Assembly: GCF_016428645.1 (NCBI RefSeq)
Contig: NZ_JAELXW010000034.1
Coordinates: forward strand, 1-64,000
DNA length: 64,000 nt
Direction: 5' to 3'
Source: Glycomyces salinus
GTDB lineage: Bacteria > Actinomycetota > Actinomycetes > Mycobacteriales > Micromonosporaceae
Shown: piece after piece, positions 17,393-26,374 of the stretch
How positions within the stretch are numbered: the first letter of the stretch is position 1
Layout of the letters: every line of letters starts with the position of its first letter
Notes under the pieces: generated by a model
Told to the model about the DNA's origin: nothing
Databases searched by the model: none
Seen by the model: only the letters and a program-made list of their open reading frames with translations
Translations under genes and position numbers: made by a program

Positions 17393-18727
17393 ATGAGCAA
17401 GACCCGACGATTGGCGTTCCTAGTGGCTGCCACCAGCGCCACCGCGCTTGTCGCCGCAGCCTGCGGCGCGCCCGAAGAAGACGACGATGCGCGCGGTGCC
17501 GTTCCTGACGACGCCACCGACTGCGCCAATTACGAAGAATACGGCGACCTCGAAGGCGAGACCGTCTCCATCTTCGGATCCATCCGCGACCAGGAAGCCG
17601 ACGAGATGACGGAGGCCTGGAGCTACTTCGAGGAATGCACCGGCGTCACCATCGAGTACGAGGGCTCCGGCGAGCTCGAGGCGGACATCAAGGTCCGCGT
17701 CGACGGCGGCAACGCCCCCGACATCGCACTGCTCCCGCAGCCCGGCCTGATGGCCAACTTCGCCGACAGCCTCGTGCCCGCCTCCGATGAGCTCACGGCC
17801 CTGGCCGAGGAGGGCTGGAGCGAGGACTGGCGCGGGTACGGGACCGTCGACGGCACTTTCTACGCGCCGCCGCACTCCTCGAACGCCAAGTCCTTCGTCT
17901 GGTACTCGCCCTCGTTCTTCGAGGACAACGGCTATGAGATCCCGACCACCTGGGACGAGATGATCGACCTCTCCGACCAGATCGCCGCCGACGGCACCAT
18001 GCCCTGGTGCGTCGGCTTCGAGTCCGGCGGCGCCACCGGCTGGCCCGGAACCGACTGGATCGAGGACATCGTGCTCCGTGAGGGCACCGACGTCTACGAC
18101 CAGTGGGTCGACCACGAGATCCCGTTCAACGACCCGCAGATCGTGAGCGCGTTCGAGAAGGCCGGCGAGATCCTCACCAACGAGGACTACATCTACGGCG
18201 GCACCGACACCATCAGCTCGACCCCGTTCCAGGAGGCCGGCTGGCCGATCCTCGAGGACGGATGCGCGATGCACCGCCAGGCGTCCTTCTACGGCGCCAT
18301 GTGGGAGGGCGGCATCGAGGTCGCCGAGGACGGGGACGTGTTCGCGTTCCGCTTCCCCGAGACCAACGAGGGTGACAACACCATGCTGGTCGCCGGCGAG
18401 TTCGTGGCCGCGTTCAACGACAACGAGGCCATCGAGGCCACCCGCCAGTTCCTGGCCTCGTCGCTCTACCACAACGCCCGCCTCCAGACCGGCCCGTGGA
18501 GCACCGCCAACCAGGGAGTCGACCCGGCCAGCGCCACCACGCCGATCAACGAGTTCGCCACCGAGATCCTGACCGACCCGGACGTCACCGTCCGATTCGA
18601 CGGCTCGGACCTCATGCCCGGCGAGGTCGGTGCCTCGTCGTTCTGGACCGGCATGATCCAGTGGGTCGACGGCGAGAAGTCCGCCCAGGAAGTCGCCGAC
18701 GACATCGAGAACAGCTGGCCGCAGTAG
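17393..18727 (+). CDS. ABC transporter sugar-binding lipoprotein (CUT1 family)
   Basis: A 444-residue extracytoplasmic solute-binding protein. The signal peptide ends with a lipobox-like AAAC (Cys24), so it is probably lipid-anchored. The mature part has the type-1 extracellular binding protein pattern (TVSIFGSIRDQEADEM, GGNAPDIALLPQPG) closest in feel to alpha-glucoside binders (AglE type). The ATG giving MSKTRRLAFL with AGGAAGAGGG upstream is preferred to an upstream in-frame start. It delivers sugar to the two permeases downstream; the GH1 neighbour suggests a glucoside substrate. Confidence 0.9.
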   Translation: MSKTRRLAFLVAATSATALVAAACGAPEEDDDARGAVPDDATDCANYEEYGDLEGETVSIFGSIRDQEADEMTEAWSYFEECTGVTIEYEGSGELEADIKVRVDGGNAPDIALLPQPGLMANFADSLVPASDELTALAEEGWSEDWRGYGTVDGTFYAPPHSSNAKSFVWYSPSFFEDNGYEIPTTWDEMIDLSDQIAADGTMPWCVGFESGGATGWPGTDWIEDIVLREGTDVYDQWVDHEIPFNDPQIVSAFEKAGEILTNEDYIYGGTDTISSTPFQEAGWPILEDGCAMHRQASFYGAMWEGGIEVAEDGDVFAFRFPETNEGDNTMLVAGEFVAAFNDNEAIEATRQFLASSLYHNARLQTGPWSTANQGVDPASATTPINEFATEILTDPDVTVRFDGSDLMPGEVGASSFWTGMIQWVDGEKSAQEVADDIENSWPQ

Positions 18728-18748
18728 TACGGCAGCGATCATGATGGA

Positions 18749-18779
18749 GCCGAGCGGGGCCCCCGTGGCCCCGCTCGGC
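18749..18779 (+). terminator. 13-bp hairpin between binding-protein and permease genes
   Basis: Bases 18749-18761 and 18767-18779 are perfect complements around a 5-base loop, in the 83-base gap after the binding-protein stop. There is no U-tract. Such intercistronic hairpins partly terminate or stabilise upstream mRNA and so raise the binding protein over the permeases. Confidence 0.65.
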
Positions 18780-18810
18780 CCGTTGCCCGAACCCTTGGAG
18801 CGCAACCGCA

Positions 18811-19785
18811 GTGGAAATCACCGATCTCACTGACCGCTTCGGACTGCTGCTGGTCGGCCTGGTGGCGTTCGCCGCCGTCCTGATGGCCCTCTACGGCATC
18901 GCCGAACTCGCGTCGCGACGCAACCGCAGCAAACTCGTCGCATTCATATTCCTGCTCCCGGCCGTCCTGTTCCTGGCGGTCGGTCTGGTCTACCCGGCCA
19001 TCCGCACCCTGTTCATGTCGTTCTACAACAAGGACGGCTCCGAATTCATCGGTCTCGACAACTACCATTGGGCGCTGACCGACCCCTCCGCCCTGCAGAC
19101 CCTGATCAACACCGCGCTCTGGATCATCGTCGTCCCGCTGGTCTCGACCGCGCTGGGCCTGCTCTACGCCGTCCTCATCGACGGCCGCCGCGGCGAGCGC
19201 ACCTACAAGGCCCTGGTGTTCCTGCCGATGGGCATCTCCTTCGTCGGCGCCTCGATCATCTGGCGCTTCGTCTACCAGTACAACGGCACCGGCGAACAGA
19301 TCGGCCTGCTCAACCAGCTCCTGGTGTGGGTCGGCATCGAGCCGGTCAACTGGCTCAACACCTTCCCGATCAACAACTTCCTGCTGATGGTGGTCCTGAT
19401 CTGGATCGAGGTCGGCTTCGCCACCGTGGTCCTGTCGGCCGCGCTCAAGGGCGTGCCCACCGAGATCATCGAGGCCGCCCGCATCGACGGCGCCAACTCC
19501 TCGCAGATCTTCTGGAACGTCACGGTCCCGTCGATCCGCTCGGCGATCATCGTGGTCGCGGTGACGGTCTTCATCGCCACGCTCAAGCTGTTCGACATCG
19601 TCCGGGCGATGACCCGCGGCGAGCACAAGACCGACGTGCTCGCCCACAACATGTGGGACCAGGCCCTGCGCCTCGGGAACGACGGACGCGGCGCGACCAT
19701 GGCCGTGCTCCTGTTCGCGCTCGTCATCCCGGTCGTCATCTACCAGGTGTACAACGTGCGCCGTCAACAACTGGAGGCCCGATGA
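18811..19785 (+). CDS. Carbohydrate ABC transporter permease (MalF-like)
   Basis: A 324-residue inner-membrane permease with about seven TM helices. The EAA loop that docks the ATPase is seen in EAARIDGANSSQIFWNVTVP. The start is GTG with GGAG about ten bases upstream. It pairs with the next gene, whose ATG overlaps this stop (ATGA). No ATPase gene is present in the window; a shared MsiK-type ATPase encoded elsewhere is the usual actinobacterial solution. Confidence 0.92.
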   Translation: MEITDLTDRFGLLLVGLVAFAAVLMALYGIAELASRRNRSKLVAFIFLLPAVLFLAVGLVYPAIRTLFMSFYNKDGSEFIGLDNYHWALTDPSALQTLINTALWIIVVPLVSTALGLLYAVLIDGRRGERTYKALVFLPMGISFVGASIIWRFVYQYNGTGEQIGLLNQLLVWVGIEPVNWLNTFPINNFLLMVVLIWIEVGFATVVLSAALKGVPTEIIEAARIDGANSSQIFWNVTVPSIRSAIIVVAVTVFIATLKLFDIVRAMTRGEHKTDVLAHNMWDQALRLGNDGRGATMAVLLFALVIPVVIYQVYNVRRQQLEAR

Positions 19786-20732
19786 GCGCCAAGACCTCCG
19801 CATCCGAAGCGCCCGCCAAGATCGGCGAGTCCCGCGGGGAGCGCATCCGCCGGATGCTGTCCAGCCGCACCGCCAGCCTCGTCGCCGTGCTGATCGCCGT
19901 CCTGTGGACGATCCCGACCTTCGGCCTGTTCGTCAACTCCTTCAGACCGACCGACGACATCCGCGCGACCGGCTGGTGGAAGATGTTCACCGAGCCCTCG
20001 TTCACCCTGGAGACCTACAACTACGTCCTGTACTCGACCTCCCAGGGCGGCGGGCTCGCCCGCAACCTGATCAACACCGTCGTGATCACCATCCCCGGAG
20101 TCGTCATCCCGGTGACGTTCGCGGTGATGGCGGCCTACGCGCTGTCGTGGATCGAATTCCGCGGCCGGAACCTGCTCTACATCTCGATCTTCGCGCTGCA
20201 GGTGGTCCCGCTGCAGATGGCGCTCATTCCGCTGCTGTCGTTCTTCAGCCGAGGGCTGTCGATCGGGGGAGTCACGATCATGCCCGCCTGGGAGCTGTCC
20301 GGGGTGCAGACGATCGTCCAGGTCTGGGTCGCGCATACGATCTTCGGCCTGCCCTTGGCGATCTTCCTGCTCCACAACTTCATGCGGGAGCTGCCCGGCG
20401 ACGTCATGGAGGCCGCCCGCATCGACGGTGCCAGCCACTCGCAGATCTTCCGCAAGGTGGCACTGCCGCTGGTCACGCCCGCGCTGGCCTCGATCGCGAT
20501 CTTCCAGTTCCTGTGGGTGTGGAACGACTTCCTGGTCGGACGCACCTTCGGCGGCGGCCTGGCCACCCAGCCGCTGACCGCGGTCCTCGGCGACCTCGCC
20601 GGGACCAGGGGCTTCGGCTGGACGAGGCTCCCCGCCGCGGCGTTCATCGCGATCATCGTCCCGCTGATCGTGTTCCTGCTGCTCCAGCGCTACTTCGTGC
20701 GCGGGCTGCTGGCGGGATCGGTCAAGGGCTGA
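19782..20732 (+). CDS. Carbohydrate ABC transporter permease (MalG-like)
   Basis: A 316-residue second permease subunit with six TM helices and the EAA motif EAARIDGASHSQIFRKVALP. The first 35 residues are a hydrophilic cytoplasmic extension. Translation is coupled to the previous permease through an ATGA overlap. Together with the binding protein it forms a CUT1 importer. A 9-bp hairpin follows the stop. Confidence 0.92.
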   Translation: MSAKTSASEAPAKIGESRGERIRRMLSSRTASLVAVLIAVLWTIPTFGLFVNSFRPTDDIRATGWWKMFTEPSFTLETYNYVLYSTSQGGGLARNLINTVVITIPGVVIPVTFAVMAAYALSWIEFRGRNLLYISIFALQVVPLQMALIPLLSFFSRGLSIGGVTIMPAWELSGVQTIVQVWVAHTIFGLPLAIFLLHNFMRELPGDVMEAARIDGASHSQIFRKVALPLVTPALASIAIFQFLWVWNDFLVGRTFGGGLATQPLTAVLGDLAGTRGFGWTRLPAAAFIAIIVPLIVFLLLQRYFVRGLLAGSVKG

Positions 20733-20735
20733 GAC

Positions 20736-20760
20736 CGGGGCGCGTTCACCTCGCGCCCCG
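20736..20760. terminator. Bidirectional hairpin between convergent permease and PLD genes
   Basis: Bases 20736-20744 pair perfectly with 20752-20760 around a 7-base loop, and the loop holds the stop codon of the minus-strand PLD gene. It starts four bases after the permease stop, so it can serve both genes. Confidence 0.6.
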
Positions 20761-21855
20761 CCACAACTTCATGAAGTAGTCCGCGTAGACGCCGACGACG
20801 GCCCCGCCTCCGGCCCGGAGCAGGTTGTCGTCGGCGTTCTTCAGGCTGTTGCCCGACAGGTTGTGGGTGCCGGTCCAGACCAGATTGCGGTTCGCGCCGT
20901 TGAACTCGGCCTGGACGAGCAGGAACTTGTTGCGGTGGTCGCCGTGCACCCGCACGCTCCCGGGCCCGGTGGCCCGCTCGATCCACCCCGGGTCGTTGGA
21001 GTCCTTGTCGAGGACCACCGTCCGCACCTGGCAGCCGAGCCGCTGGACGCGCCGCAGCTGCTCGCGCACCTCGGGGCGGTTCGGCTGGAAGTTCGCGTGC
21101 GCGACCCACACCCGGTCGCCGGCGTCGCAGCCGGTGATGTGCCGCAGCTGCGCGGCCACCGGGTCGGCCAGGCGCGGGAAGAGCCACACCCGCGTCCGGT
21201 GGTCGCCGGAGCCGGCCTTGTCCTTCTCGTTCCAGCCCTTCCAAGAGCCCTGGTAGAGCCGCTGCCAGTAGGACGAGTAGTAGTCGTACAGGCCGCGGTC
21301 GCCGCGGACGGCCAGCAGGTTGTGCCCCTGCGTCAGGTGGAACGGCGTGAAGCTGAAACTGGTGGTGATGACGGTGGGCCTGCCGTCGCGCTCGACCAGG
21401 AAGAACCGGTTGTGGTCGGGCCCCTTGCGCTCGCCGTGCGGGTTCGGCAGGCACGCGGCCCGGCACTGCTCGACGGCGATCCCCTCGCGCTTGAACAGGC
21501 GCTTGACCGGGTCGTTCAGGTCCGGATCGAAGCCGGCCGTCCCGAGCACGACCTTCACGTCGACCCCGCGCCGCTCGGCGCGCACCATCGCGTCGGCCAC
21601 CGGCCGCACCCCTCGGCGCAGGCTCCACTGGTAGACCGCCGCCCGGACCGTGTCGCCGCTGCGGGCCCGGTCGATCTCGGCGGCGATCTCGCGGACGATC
21701 GAGGCGTCCTTGCCGACGCCGCGCGGATCGGTCCGGCACACGGTGTAGCGGCCGACATCCACACAGCCGGTACCGGCGGCCTGTGTCGGGGCGGGCACCG
21801 TGGCGGCCAGCAGCGCGGCGGCCAGAACGGCGATGAAGAGCCGGAGCCGTGTCAT
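20746..21855 (-). CDS. Secreted phospholipase D-like protein with degenerate HKD motifs
   Basis: A 369-residue protein with a signal peptide (residues 1-26, cut near TQAAG) and a two-lobed phospholipase D fold. Intact PLD enzymes need two HxKxxxxD motifs. Here the first reads H148-N-R150 with E155, and the second has His307 one residue early (HRNK310) with Gln315, so both are altered although the surrounding strands (TTSFSFTP, WTGTHNLSGN) are conserved. It may bind or cleave an envelope or extracellular substrate, or be inactive. The frame continues upstream over other genes; the ATG before the signal peptide is the sensible start. Confidence 0.82.
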   Translation of the reverse strand: MTRLRLFIAVLAAALLAATVPAPTQAAGTGCVDVGRYTVCRTDPRGVGKDASIVREIAAEIDRARSGDTVRAAVYQWSLRRGVRPVADAMVRAERRGVDVKVVLGTAGFDPDLNDPVKRLFKREGIAVEQCRAACLPNPHGERKGPDHNRFFLVERDGRPTVITTSFSFTPFHLTQGHNLLAVRGDRGLYDYYSSYWQRLYQGSWKGWNEKDKAGSGDHRTRVWLFPRLADPVAAQLRHITGCDAGDRVWVAHANFQPNRPEVREQLRRVQRLGCQVRTVVLDKDSNDPGWIERATGPGSVRVHGDHRNKFLLVQAEFNGANRNLVWTGTHNLSGNSLKNADDNLLRAGGGAVVGVYADYFMKLWRGAR

Positions 21856-22089
21856 CGGATCACCCCGAAATGTGAGGAATATTGTCGACACAACATGACA
21901 CCGCTCACGGTCGTCCGAGTCCCGGAGACCGGTATTGGCTGCTCGAAGGGCCCACGGCCATGTAATTCCCCGAGGCGTGAAAGCGGCTCTCGTAGAGAAC
22001 GATTCTCGTAAAACGCAGTCAGATACCCGACGCTTCTCCAAGAATTCAGGGTGTAGGACTTCCCGCCCATCCGCACCCAGGAGGCCGTC

Positions 22090-22320
22090 ATGAGCGCCAG
22101 CCCCACCGGAGAACTGCCGGAGGAATTCCGCGACGCCCTCCCCGAGCAGGCCACCGATCAGCCCGAGTCGCCGGCGCTCTCGGACGAGCAGCCCGCCCCG
22201 ATCGAGACGGTCGGCAACGGCTGGCTCCTGCTCGGGATATTCGTGCTGGTAGCAGTGGGCGTCGTAATGCTGCTGATATTCGCCTCGGGAGGCAACGCCG
22301 ACTCCTCGATGATCCTTTAG
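22090..22320 (+). CDS. Small single-pass membrane protein
   Basis: A 76-residue protein of unknown function. The N-terminal 40 residues are acidic and proline-rich; one strong TM helix follows (about residues 44-66), ending in a short outside tail. The ribosome-binding site AGGAGG lies five bases before the ATG, which supports it as a real gene. It stands alone between the PLD and ribF genes. Confidence 0.65.
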   Translation: MSASPTGELPEEFRDALPEQATDQPESPALSDEQPAPIETVGNGWLLLGIFVLVAVGVVMLLIFASGGNADSSMIL

Positions 22321-22386
22321 CGGCCGCCGCCACCTCCACGCCGAGCCGCGGCCCTCACCGCCGCAGGCAGTGAGAGGATCGACCGC

Positions 22387-23313
22387 GTGGAAACCTGGAG
22401 AGGAATCGAGGCGACCCCCGACCGATGGCCGTCGTCGGTGGTCGCCATCGGCGTGTTCGACGGGGTGCACCGCGGTCACGCGGCCCTGATCCGCACCACC
22501 GTCAAGGCCGCCGCCGAGCGCGGCGTCCGGTCCGTGGCGGTCACCTTCGACCCGCATCCGACCGCCGTGGTCGCCCCGCACGCGGTGCCGCCCCGGCTCA
22601 CCGGCCTCGACCGGCGCGTCGAGCTGCTCGGGGCGCTCGGAGTCGACGGCGTGTGCGTCTTGCCGTTCACCAAGGAGCTCTCGCTCCAGAGCCCGGAGGC
22701 GTTCGTCGGCGGCGTGCTGGTCGACCGGCTCCACGCCGACGCGGTCGTCGTCGGCGAGAACTTCCGCTTCGGCCACAAGGCCGCCGGAGACGTCGGGAGA
22801 CTGGCCGAACTGGGCACCGAGCTCGGCTTCGACGTCCTGCCCCAGAGTCTGAGCGCCGACACTGATACCTACTCGTCGACCCGCGTCAGGAACGCCGTGG
22901 CGGAGGGCGAGGTCGCCGCGGCCGCCGAGATCCTCGGCCGCGAGTTCGGCGTCGAGGGCTCGGTCGTCCACGGCGCCGGGCGCGGGGCCGACATGGGCTT
23001 CCCGACCGCCAACATCGAGCCGATAGAGGGCATGGCGATCCCCGCCGACGGGATCTACACCGGCTGGCTCCACCTCGACTCGCGCCGCCACCCGGCCGCG
23101 ATCAGCATCGGCACCAACCCGACCTTCGGCGACAACGAGCGCAGCGTCGAGGCCTACCTGCTCGACTTCGACGGCGACCTCTACCGCGCCGCGGTCCGCC
23201 TCGACTTCGTCTCCCGCCTGCGCGGTCAGATCGCCTTCGACAACGTCGGCGACCTCGTCGAACAGATGGAGACCGACGTCGCACGGACCCGCGCCGACTT
23301 GGGCCTGGGCTGA
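22387..23313 (+). CDS. ribF: Bifunctional riboflavin kinase/FAD synthetase
   Basis: A 308-residue cytosolic enzyme making FMN and then FAD from riboflavin. The N-terminal adenylyltransferase domain has GVFDGVHRGH (residues 22-31) and the TYSSTRVRNAV motif. The C-terminal kinase domain has GRGADMGFPTANI and GTNPTFGDNERSVEAYLLDF. The start is GTG. It sits directly upstream of rpsO as in most actinomycetes, after the usual site of truB. Confidence 0.96.
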   Translation: METWRGIEATPDRWPSSVVAIGVFDGVHRGHAALIRTTVKAAAERGVRSVAVTFDPHPTAVVAPHAVPPRLTGLDRRVELLGALGVDGVCVLPFTKELSLQSPEAFVGGVLVDRLHADAVVVGENFRFGHKAAGDVGRLAELGTELGFDVLPQSLSADTDTYSSTRVRNAVAEGEVAAAAEILGREFGVEGSVVHGAGRGADMGFPTANIEPIEGMAIPADGIYTGWLHLDSRRHPAAISIGTNPTFGDNERSVEAYLLDFDGDLYRAAVRLDFVSRLRGQIAFDNVGDLVEQMETDVARTRADLGLG

Positions 23314-23328
23314 AGCCGCTGCTAGCCT
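23299..23328 (+). promoter_or_regulatory. Candidate rpsO promoter inside the ribF end
   Basis: TTGGGC (23299-23304), an 18-base spacer and TAGCCT (23323-23328) suggest a promoter starting transcription near 23335, about 65 bases before rpsO. It overlaps the last codons of ribF. Confidence 0.3.
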
Positions 23329-23400
23329 TGACCGGATTGTTCCGAACCGACCAGCCTGCACGACACCGCGGACTGGCCGCAGATTAGAAAGGTGTTCGCT

Positions 23401-23670
23401 ATGGCGCTTGACGCTGCCAAAAAGGCGGAGATCATCGAGGAGTACGCCACGCACGAGGGCGACTCCGGTTCTACCGAGGTCCAGGTGGCCCTCCTGACCG
23501 CCCGCATCTCCGAGCTGACCGCCCACGTCCAGGAGCACAAGCACGACCACCACTCGCGTCGTGGCCTCCTGCTGCTGGTCGGTAAGCGCCGCCGCCTGCT
23601 CAAGTACCTCCGCAATGAGGACATCAGCCGCTACCGCGCGCTCCTGGAGCGCCTCGGCATTCGCGGCTGA
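23401..23670 (+). CDS. rpsO: 30S ribosomal protein S15
   Basis: An 89-residue primary 16S rRNA-binding protein of the small subunit. The whole family pattern is present: [48 protein letters not shown]. The ATG giving MALDAAKK with AGAAAGGTG upstream is the start; an in-frame ATG three codons earlier lies over the ribosome-binding site. A strong hairpin follows. Confidence 0.98.
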   Translation: MALDAAKKAEIIEEYATHEGDSGSTEVQVALLTARISELTAHVQEHKHDHHSRRGLLLLVGKRRRLLKYLRNEDISRYRALLERLGIRG

Positions 23671-23672
23671 CA

Positions 23673-23706
23673 CAGAAGGGGGAGCGGGCGACCGCTCCCC
23701 CTTCTG
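23673..23706 (+). terminator. rpsO terminator, 15-bp perfect hairpin
   Basis: Bases 23673-23687 and 23692-23706 are exact complements around a GCGA loop, beginning two bases after the rpsO stop. It separates rpsO from the pnp leader. The U-tract is minimal (CTTG). Confidence 0.85.
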
Positions 23707-23766
23707 CTTGGGGCCGGATTTGTGCCGCCCGCCGTGTCGGCGACGCCGAGTAACGTAGGGTGGGCT

Positions 23767-23918
23767 CAGAGCACCGGCTCTGAAAAGAGTGCCTCGCCTG
23801 ATGAGGCACGGCGCGACTCGCCGAAGTCCGCCGGTCCTCGGTAGTGGCATCCGGACCGCTCCGCGAATGCGACGGGGCGACAATCCGTGTGCTTCGATCG
23901 AAGACCGGCCCCTGCCGG
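23767..23918 (+). ncRNA. Structured pnp 5' leader, candidate Actino-pnp RNA motif
   Basis: The leader of pnp carries several short perfect hairpins: CAGAGC/GCTCTG (23767-23782), GTGCCTC/GAGGCAC (23789-23809), a 12-base palindrome (23892-23903) and CCGGC/GCCGG (23905-23918). A conserved actinobacterial RNA, Actino-pnp, is known upstream of PNPase genes and is thought to mediate feedback control. Assignment to that family rests on position and hairpin content; I could not align it to the covariance model. Confidence 0.55.
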
Positions 23919-23959
23919 CGCGCCGCGCTCCGAACTACAAATGAGGAGTAAGACGCTCA

Positions 23960-26374
23960 ATGTCCGAGAACGAACGGACGCCCGAGGCATTCAACCTCGG
24001 AGAACACCACGCCAAGGCCGTCATCGACAACGGTGACTTCGGCAAGCGTGAGATCATCTTCAGCACCGGTCGCCTCGCCAAACTGGCGCAGGGTTCGGCC
24101 GTCGTCCAGATGGACGACACCGTGGTCCTGTCGACCACCGCCGCGTCGAAGTCCCCGAGGGACCACCTCGAGTTCTTCCCGCTGACGGTCGACATCGAGG
24201 AGCGGATGTACGCCGCCGGGCGCATCCCCGGCTCGTTCTTCCGCCGCGAGGGCCGCCCCTCCGAGAACGCGATCCTGACCTGCCGCCTGATCGACCGCGG
24301 CCTGCGCCCCTCCTTCGTGAGCGGCCTGCGCAACGAGGTCCAGGTCATCGGCACCATCCTCGCGGTCGACGAGAGCGACGAGTACGACGTGGTCGCCATG
24401 AACGGCGCCTCCATGTCCACCCAGCTCTCCGGCCTGCCCTTCTCCGGCCCGCTCGGCTCCACCCGCGCCGTCCTCATCGACGGCCAGTGGGTCTGCTTCC
24501 CGACTCTGGAGCAGATCGAGAAGGCCACCTTCGACATGATCGTGACCGGCCGCGTCCTCGAGTCCGGCGACGTCGCGATCATGATGGTCGAGGCCGAGGC
24601 CACCGAGAACACCGTCAGCCTCATCGACGGCGGGGCGACCAAGCCCACCGAGGAGGTCGTCGCCAGCGGCCTGGAGGCGGTCAAGCCGGTCATCGCCGAG
24701 CTCGTCCGCGCCCAGTCCGAGCTGGCCGCGGTCGCGGCCAAGCCGGCCGCCGAGTTCCCGCGCTTCCTCGACTACCAGGACGACGCCTACGCCGCCGTGG
24801 AGTCGGCGGTGGCCGACGAGCTCGAGCAGGCGCTCACCATCGCCGACAAGCAGGAGCGGGGCACCGAGCTCGACCGGGTCAAGACGGTCATGCTCGAGAA
24901 GGTCGGCGCCGACTTCGAGGGCCGCGAGGGCGAGCTTTCCGCGGCGCTGCGGTCGCTCACCAAGAAACTGGTCCGCAAGCGCGTCATCGCCGAGGGCGTC
25001 CGCATCGACGGCCGCAGCCCGGTCGACATCAGGCCGCTGGCCGCCGAGGCCGGCATCCTGCCGCGCGTCCACGGCTCGGCCCTCTTCGAGCGCGGCGAGA
25101 CCCAGATCATGGGCGTGACCACGCTGAACATGCTGCGCATGGAGCAGGCCATCGACACCCTCTCGCCGGTGACGAAGAAGCGCTACATGCACAACTACAA
25201 CTTCCCGCCGTACTCGACCGGTGAGACCGGCCGCGTCGGCTCCCCGAAGCGCCGCGAGATCGGCCACGGCGCGCTCGCCGAGCGCGCCCTGATCCCGGTC
25301 CTGCCCTCCCGCGAGGAGTTCCCCTACGCGATCCGGCAGGTCTCCGAGGCGCTCGGCTCGAACGGCTCGACCTCGATGGGCTCGGTCTGCGCGTCCACGA
25401 TGAGCCTGATGAAGGCCGGCGTGCCGATCAAGGCCCCCGTCGCGGGCATCGCGATGGGCCTGATCAGCGAGGAGACCGACGGCGAGACCAAGTACGTCAC
25501 GCTGACCGACATCCTCGGCGCCGAAGACGCCTACGGCGACATGGACTTCAAGGTCGCCGGCACCCGCGAGTTCGTGACGGCCCTCCAGCTCGACACCAAG
25601 CTCGACGGGCTGCCCTCGGACGTGCTGGCGCAGGCGCTCGGGCAGGCCAACGACGCCCGCCACGCGATCCTCGACGTCATGGCCGAGGCCATCGCCGAGG
25701 TCGGCGAGCTGTCCGGCACCGCGCCGCGGATCACCACGCTGAAGATCCCGGTCGACAAGATCGGCGCGATCATCGGCCCCAAGGGCCAGATGATCAACCA
25801 GATCACCGAGGACACCGGCGCCGACATCACCGTCGAGGACGACGGTACGATCTATGTGGCCGCCGAGAAGGGCGAGCAGGCCGAGGCCGCGGTCGAGACG
25901 ATCAACGCCATCGCCAACCCGACCCTGCCGAACGTGGGCGACCGCTTCCTGGGGACCGTGGTCAAGACGACCGACTTCGGCGCGTTCATCTCGCTGGTGC
26001 CCGGCCGCGACGGCCTGCTGCACATCTCGAAGGTCGGCGACGGCAAGCGCGTCGACCGCGTCGAGGACGTGCTGGGCGTCGGCGACAAGCTCGAGGTCGA
26101 GATCGGCGACATCGACAACCGGGGCAAGATCTATCTCGACAAGGTCTACCCGGAGGGCGAGGAGCCCGAGGGCTACAAGAAGGGCCGTCCCGAGCGCAAG
26201 GAGAGCGACCGCGGACGCGGTGGCCCCCGCGGCGGGGACCGCGGTGACCGCGGCCCGCGCCGGGAGCGCCGTTCCGACGACGACCGGCCGCGCCGCTCCG
26301 ACGACGAGCGGGGCGGCGGCGAGCGCCGTCGCCGCCGGACCCGCCGCACGGAATCCGGAGGCTCCGAGGAGTAG
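23960..26374 (+). CDS. pnp: Polyribonucleotide nucleotidyltransferase (PNPase)
   Basis: An 804-residue phosphorolytic 3'-5' exoribonuclease and RNA polymerase acting in mRNA decay. It has two RNase PH domains, the second with the [12 protein letters not shown] region, then a KH domain with GPKG at 606-609 and an S1 domain from about 660 ([21 protein letters not shown]). An Arg/Gly/Asp-rich tail of about 55 residues extends past S1, common in actinobacterial PNPase and RNA-binding. GAGGAG lies about ten bases before the ATG. The M16 peptidase starts right at its stop. Confidence 0.97.
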   Translation: MSENERTPEAFNLGEHHAKAVIDNGDFGKREIIFSTGRLAKLAQGSAVVQMDDTVVLSTTAASKSPRDHLEFFPLTVDIEERMYAAGRIPGSFFRREGRPSENAILTCRLIDRGLRPSFVSGLRNEVQVIGTILAVDESDEYDVVAMNGASMSTQLSGLPFSGPLGSTRAVLIDGQWVCFPTLEQIEKATFDMIVTGRVLESGDVAIMMVEAEATENTVSLIDGGATKPTEEVVASGLEAVKPVIAELVRAQSELAAVAAKPAAEFPRFLDYQDDAYAAVESAVADELEQALTIADKQERGTELDRVKTVMLEKVGADFEGREGELSAALRSLTKKLVRKRVIAEGVRIDGRSPVDIRPLAAEAGILPRVHGSALFERGETQIMGVTTLNMLRMEQAIDTLSPVTKKRYMHNYNFPPYSTGETGRVGSPKRREIGHGALAERALIPVLPSREEFPYAIRQVSEALGSNGSTSMGSVCASTMSLMKAGVPIKAPVAGIAMGLISEETDGETKYVTLTDILGAEDAYGDMDFKVAGTREFVTALQLDTKLDGLPSDVLAQALGQANDARHAILDVMAEAIAEVGELSGTAPRITTLKIPVDKIGAIIGPKGQMINQITEDTGADITVEDDGTIYVAAEKGEQAEAAVETINAIANPTLPNVGDRFLGTVVKTTDFGAFISLVPGRDGLLHISKVGDGKRVDRVEDVLGVGDKLEVEIGDIDNRGKIYLDKVYPEGEEPEGYKKGRPERKESDRGRGGPRGGDRGDRGPRRERRSDDDRPRRSDDERGGGERRRRRTRRTESGGSEE

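Noticed and set aside
21856-23883. Upstream extension of the minus-strand PLD frame through ribF and rpsO
   Set aside because: It is the antisense of ribF and rpsO, both certain genes; the signal peptide at 21855 marks the real start.
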